A stretch of 64,000 bases of DNA, from assembly GCA_964442365.1 (NCBI GenBank), contig CAYTZA010000001.1, forward strand, positions 1 through 64,000. Reading direction: 5' to 3'. Below are positions 60,680 to 64,000 of this stretch, piece by piece. The translations under genes were made by a program, and so were the position numbers. The DNA is from CAYTZA01 sp964442365. GTDB taxonomy: Bacteria; Patescibacteriota; Minisyncoccia; Phycocordibacterales; DAORIS01. Below the pieces are notes generated by a model, which was not told the DNA's origin, made no database searches, and worked only from the letters and a program-made list of their open reading frames with translations. The first letter of the stretch is position 1. Every line of letters begins with the position of its first letter.

Positions 60680-63151
60680 ATGGCTGTAAAAGATGGATCA
60701 GATAAACCAATAGAGCGGGCAGAAGGTGAAGGTGTAGTTGCGCGCAATATTACACAAGAGATGCGTGAATCGTATCTCGATTATGCTATGTCCGTTATTA
60801 CTTCTCGTGCTTTGCCAGATGTACGAGATGGTTTGAAACCTGTACATCGTCGTATTTTGTTTTCTATGTATGAAAAAGGTTTGACTGCTTCAGCTAAGTT
60901 TCGTAAATCAGCTACAGTAGTTGGAGATGTGCTTGGTAACTACCACCCTCATGGAGACGTTGCTGTATATGATTCTCTTGTTGGTATGGCTCAACCGTTT
61001 TCTTTTAGATATCCTTTGATTCTTGGACAAGGAAACTTCGGTTCCATAGACGGTGATCCACCAGCGGCATATCGATATACTGAAGCAAAGATGAGTCGTC
61101 TTGCTGGTGAGATTTTGCGTGATATAGAAAAAGAGACTGTTGATTGGCGTCCAAACTACGATGCTACTAAACGTGAACCAACACTTCTACCTACTGCTGT
61201 ACCAAATCTTTTGTTAAACGGTACGCTTGGTATTGCTGTTGGTATGGCGACAAATATTCCTCCTCACAATCTCGGTGAGGTTGTTGACGCTACAGCACAT
61301 CTACTTCAAAACGAAGATGCTACGACAGAAGATCTTTTGCAGTTTATAAAAGGTCCTGATTTCCCAACAGGAGGTATTGCTTTTGGTCAGTCTGATATAC
61401 AACACGCATATACTACAGGTAAGGGTGGGGTAGTTGTTCGTGGTGAGGCAGAGATTATTGAAACGAAATCAGGAGCATTTCAGATTATTATTTCTTCGAT
61501 TCCATACCGTCTCAACAAATCAACACTTCTTGAAAGTATTGCAGATCATGTTCGTGAGAAAAAACTCGAAGGTATCAAAGAGATGCGTGATGAATCAACA
61601 GATGATATCCGTATCGTGATTGAACTTAAAGGCAATGCTAATCCTCAAGCGGTACTTAACTATTTGTATAAACATACACGTCTAGAAGAAACATTTCACT
61701 ACAACACCATCGCTCTTGTTCACGGTATACCACAGACACTTTCTCTAAAGACAATTCTTCAAGAATTTATTTCTCATCGTGAAATCATAGTCAAACGTCG
61801 CACTGCTTATGATCTTGCAAAAGCCGAAGATCGTGAGCATATATTGCTCGGTCTCAAAAAAGCTTTGGATCATATTGATCAGATTATTAAACTTATACGA
61901 GCATCAAAAGACGCTGCATCTGCTCACGTAGCTCTCATGAAAGAGTTCAAGTTTTCAGATCGTCAGGCTACAGCGATTCTTGATATGAAACTTCAGAAGC
62001 TTGCAGGTCTTGAACGTAAAAAAGTTGAAGAAGAACTTACAGAAATTCAGGCGCTTATAAAAACTCTCAAAGAATTGCTTGGAAGTATTAAAAAGATTCG
62101 TGGAGTAATCAAGGACGAACTTGCTGAGATTAAACTCAAATATGCCGATGAACGTCGCACTAAGATTATTAAACATCAAGCAAAATCACTTTCTCTTGAA
62201 GATTTAGTACCAGATGAAGAATCTATTTTGGTACTTACTTCTGGTGGATATGTAAAGCGTACAGATCCAGAAGAATATCGTAAACAAAAGCGTGGTGGTG
62301 TCGGCGTTGTTGATTTGGATACCAAAGAAGAAGATTTTGTATCGCATTTCTTGACGACAACAACTCATAGCGATCTCATGTTCTTCACTAACCGTGGAAA
62401 AGTCTATCAGATAAAGATGTACGAACTTCCTGAAGGTAGAAGAGCTACAAAAGGTAAATCAATCATGAACTATCTCCAGCTTGAAGCTGAAGAAAAAGTG
62501 ACGTCAGTACTGGCTATGCCAAAAGAGCTTAAAAAAGCAGATAAATTGGCTCTTATGATGATTACGCGACAAGGTACTGGTAAAAAAGTATCTGCGGCTA
62601 GTTTCCACGATGTGCGTCGCAATGGTCTTATCGCTATAAAACTCGGAGCTGGTGATGATTTGGTAAAAGCACTTTTTGTTGATGCTGGTGATGAAGTAGT
62701 CGTAGTCTCTCGTGATGGACAATCTATTCGTTTTAAAGAATCGGATATCCGTGAAATGGGTCGCGCAGCTGCTGGAGTGATTGCTATGCGTCTAGATGAT
62801 AAAGATGAGATTATTTCTGCTGGTGTGGTATCTAAAGGTGCAGTAAAAACAGCTACTCTTCTTGTGGTTTCAGAAAACGGTTATGGTAAAAAGACAGAAC
62901 TTGAAGAATACAAAGTACAGAATCGTGGAGGTTCTGGTATAAAAACAGCTGAAGTAACAACACGAACAGGAAAGCTTATCGCTGCTCACGTGATTACTGA
63001 CGAAGAAACTGAACTTGTAGCTATATCAAAAAAGAGTCAGGTTATACGAGTAGATAGTAAAGAGATATCGACACTTGGAAGACAAACTCAAGGTGTACGT
63101 ATTATGAAACTGCGCGAAGGGGATAGCCTTGCGTCCGCTGTTTGTTTATAA
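60680..63151 (+). CDS. gyrA: DNA gyrase subunit A
   Basis: Breaks and rejoins DNA for supercoiling with GyrB. 823 residues. Breakage-reunion domain: YLDYAMSVITSRALPDVRDGLKPVHRRILF, and the catalytic Tyr in PAAYRYTEAKMSRL. The C-terminal half has six beta-pinwheel blades. The GyrA box (QRRGGKG) appears as QKRGGVG, close enough to favour GyrA over ParC. gyrB is not in the window. Probably co-transcribed with the two genes upstream. Confidence 0.94.
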   Translation: MAVKDGSDKPIERAEGEGVVARNITQEMRESYLDYAMSVITSRALPDVRDGLKPVHRRILFSMYEKGLTASAKFRKSATVVGDVLGNYHPHGDVAVYDSLVGMAQPFSFRYPLILGQGNFGSIDGDPPAAYRYTEAKMSRLAGEILRDIEKETVDWRPNYDATKREPTLLPTAVPNLLLNGTLGIAVGMATNIPPHNLGEVVDATAHLLQNEDATTEDLLQFIKGPDFPTGGIAFGQSDIQHAYTTGKGGVVVRGEAEIIETKSGAFQIIISSIPYRLNKSTLLESIADHVREKKLEGIKEMRDESTDDIRIVIELKGNANPQAVLNYLYKHTRLEETFHYNTIALVHGIPQTLSLKTILQEFISHREIIVKRRTAYDLAKAEDREHILLGLKKALDHIDQIIKLIRASKDAASAHVALMKEFKFSDRQATAILDMKLQKLAGLERKKVEEELTEIQALIKTLKELLGSIKKIRGVIKDELAEIKLKYADERRTKIIKHQAKSLSLEDLVPDEESILVLTSGGYVKRTDPEEYRKQKRGGVGVVDLDTKEEDFVSHFLTTTTHSDLMFFTNRGKVYQIKMYELPEGRRATKGKSIMNYLQLEAEEKVTSVLAMPKELKKADKLALMMITRQGTGKKVSAASFHDVRRNGLIAIKLGAGDDLVKALFVDAGDEVVVVSRDGQSIRFKESDIREMGRAAAGVIAMRLDDKDEIISAGVVSKGAVKTATLLVVSENGYGKKTELEEYKVQNRGGSGIKTAEVTTRTGKLIAAHVITDEETELVAISKKSQVIRVDSKEISTLGRQTQGVRIMKLREGDSLASAVCL

Positions 63152-63158
63152 TCTAAGT

Positions 63159-63686
63159 ATGTTCTCTAATCCACAAGATATCGTAAATAACTTGCCACTT
63201 GCGCAAGGTATGGTTGTTGCTGATATTGGTGCTGGTTCTGGTTTCTATATACTACCGATTTCTCGTATCGTTGGTGATAAAGGAAAAGTGTACGCTGTTG
63301 ATATACAACAGGATTTTTTAACATCGATTGCTCATGATGCGGAGTCGGCAGGACGTCAAAACGTTGAAGTGGTTTGGGGTGATGTAGAACAAAAAGGAGG
63401 TACACAATTATCCGATGATATATGTGATCTTGTTCTTATAAGTAACACTCTTTTTCAGATCGAACAAAAAGATGTAGCGATTCAAGAGATATTTCGTATA
63501 CTTAAAAAAGGTGGTTTGGCTGTGGTGATTGATTGGTCAGAACAATCAACAGAGATTGGTCGTCATGTTGATCATGTGGTAGATGAAAAACAAGCACGAC
63601 AGTTATTTCTAAAAAATGGTTTTGTTTTTGACAAATCTATTCAAGTTGGAAAGCATCATTATGGTATTATATTGAAAAAGATATGA
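63159..63686 (+). CDS. SAM-dependent methyltransferase
   Basis: 175 residues. GMVVADIGAGSGFYILPISRIV is motif I of class I methyltransferases, YAVDIQQDFL the ribose-binding acidic block, VVWGDVEQ and ICDLVLISNTLFQI motifs II/III. Resembles UbiE-like small-molecule or lipid methyltransferases; substrate unknown. The start at 63159 is set by TATAAT at 63147-63152, 6 nt upstream; the longer frame runs back into gyrA. Overlaps the next gene by 4 nt. Confidence 0.88.
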   Translation: MFSNPQDIVNNLPLAQGMVVADIGAGSGFYILPISRIVGDKGKVYAVDIQQDFLTSIAHDAESAGRQNVEVVWGDVEQKGGTQLSDDICDLVLISNTLFQIEQKDVAIQEIFRILKKGGLAVVIDWSEQSTEIGRHVDHVVDEKQARQLFLKNGFVFDKSIQVGKHHYGIILKKI

Positions 63687-64000
63687 AAGATATCTCAAAA
63701 TTTCAACTTATTTTTAGTGGTATCTTTATTGTCGCTATTTTTGCTGGAGTATTGACACTTGCAATTTCTAGATCTGGCCCAAAAGAAGGGGAATTACCAC
63801 AACTTAGTATATGGGGAACACTTTCACCAGCACAATTTGACGCTCTAAACAGAATTGGTCCGAACGAATCTCGTATAAATGCAAAATATACATACAGAAA
63901 TCCTACGACTATGTATGCAAGTCTATTGGAAGCGATTGCTGTGGGGAGCGCGCCTGATATGCTTATTATGACTGATTCAGAATTGTATACCTATCGTGGT
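63683..64000 (+). CDS. Extracellular solute-binding protein (partial, 5' part)
   Basis: 106 codons to the end of the window, no stop. A signal/anchor helix (FQLIFSGIFIVAIFAGVLTLAI) is followed by LPQLSIWGTLSPAQFDALN and later LLEAIAVGSAPDMLIM, the start pattern of family 1 binding proteins of ABC importers. There is no lipobox Cys, so it is probably an uncleaved membrane anchor. Overlaps the methyltransferase stop by 4 nt. Ligand unknown; transporter genes would lie beyond the window. Confidence 0.75.
   Translation, partial: MKDISKFQLIFSGIFIVAIFAGVLTLAISRSGPKEGELPQLSIWGTLSPAQFDALNRIGPNESRINAKYTYRNPTTMYASLLEAIAVGSAPDMLIMTDSELYTYRG

Noticed and set aside
1..64000. CRISPR array or cas genes
   Set aside because: No spaced direct-repeat array and no Cas-like protein is seen on either strand.

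Overview
The window looks like a chromosomal piece of a Patescibacteria (CPR) genome, most likely a Parcubacteria-type lineage. The support is indirect: AT-rich coding DNA, short versions of core proteins (Obg without its C-terminal domain, SecA without the zinc tail, a 728-residue ValRS), a 16S rRNA gene with no 23S or 5S gene anywhere in the 64 kb, many small one-helix membrane proteins, and S1, bS21, RNase P RNA and cell-wall genes with few biosynthetic pathways. TGA works as a stop codon throughout, so the code is the standard bacterial one.

Layout. 1-1720: 3' end of 16S rRNA, two GC-rich genes with Shine-Dalgarno (SD) sites, tRNA-Ile. 1866-9795: pyk, radC, murD, murC, a DUF4015 protein and a VirD4/TraG-like ATPase. 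9769-16882 (minus): a tight surface-glycan operon (flippase and five glycosyltransferase genes). 16910-21137: an O-antigen ligase/TPR protein, a candidate new structured RNA, murB, a tRNA remnant and a HigBA-like toxin-antitoxin pair. 21243-38726: secA, a phospholipase D family protein, eno, an ACP-like gene, gpmI, an AI-2E family protein, a MYG1 protein, obg, gatB, rnpB, a second ligase/TPR protein, murJ and lepA. 38735-42033: small and accessory genes, including a broken HTH/LAGLIDADG-like gene between a tRNA-Arg fragment and an intact tRNA-Arg. 42038-46522 (minus): hsp20, prsW, valS, tsaD. 47602-50816: a large secreted metalloprotease crossing an artificial assembly gap. 51234-57070 (minus): a lepB, hisS-like, rpsU, ybeY, ftsA, ftsZ, trxB cluster. 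57138-64000: pth, folD, rpsA, a degenerate beta-lactamase-fold protein, gyrA, a methyltransferase and the start of a solute-binding protein.

Main pattern: two gene-expression styles share this chromosome. The 16S 3' tail, read directly after a perfectly paired helix 45 with its GGAA loop, has no CCUCC anti-Shine-Dalgarno. To match, most core genes have a TATAAT-like -10 box only 6-12 nt before the start codon, which predicts leaderless or nearly leaderless mRNAs, and they rarely have intrinsic terminators. Against this background six accessory genes (570, 977, 26597 minus, 40693 minus, 41283, 47132 minus) have textbook SD sites. Five of them have strong intrinsic terminators, three have clear -35/-10 promoters with leaders of roughly 28-63 nt, and most have higher GC and different codon use. 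Either they are recent arrivals not yet adapted, or their signals are kept for another ribosome.

The second main observation is a ~206-nt candidate RNA (19175-19380) with its own promoter, an 8-bp and a 12-bp perfect pairing that interlock as a pseudoknot, a GCAA-capped hairpin and a seven-T tail ending 4 nt before murB. I could not match it to tmRNA, 6S RNA, SRP RNA or a riboswitch class I know.
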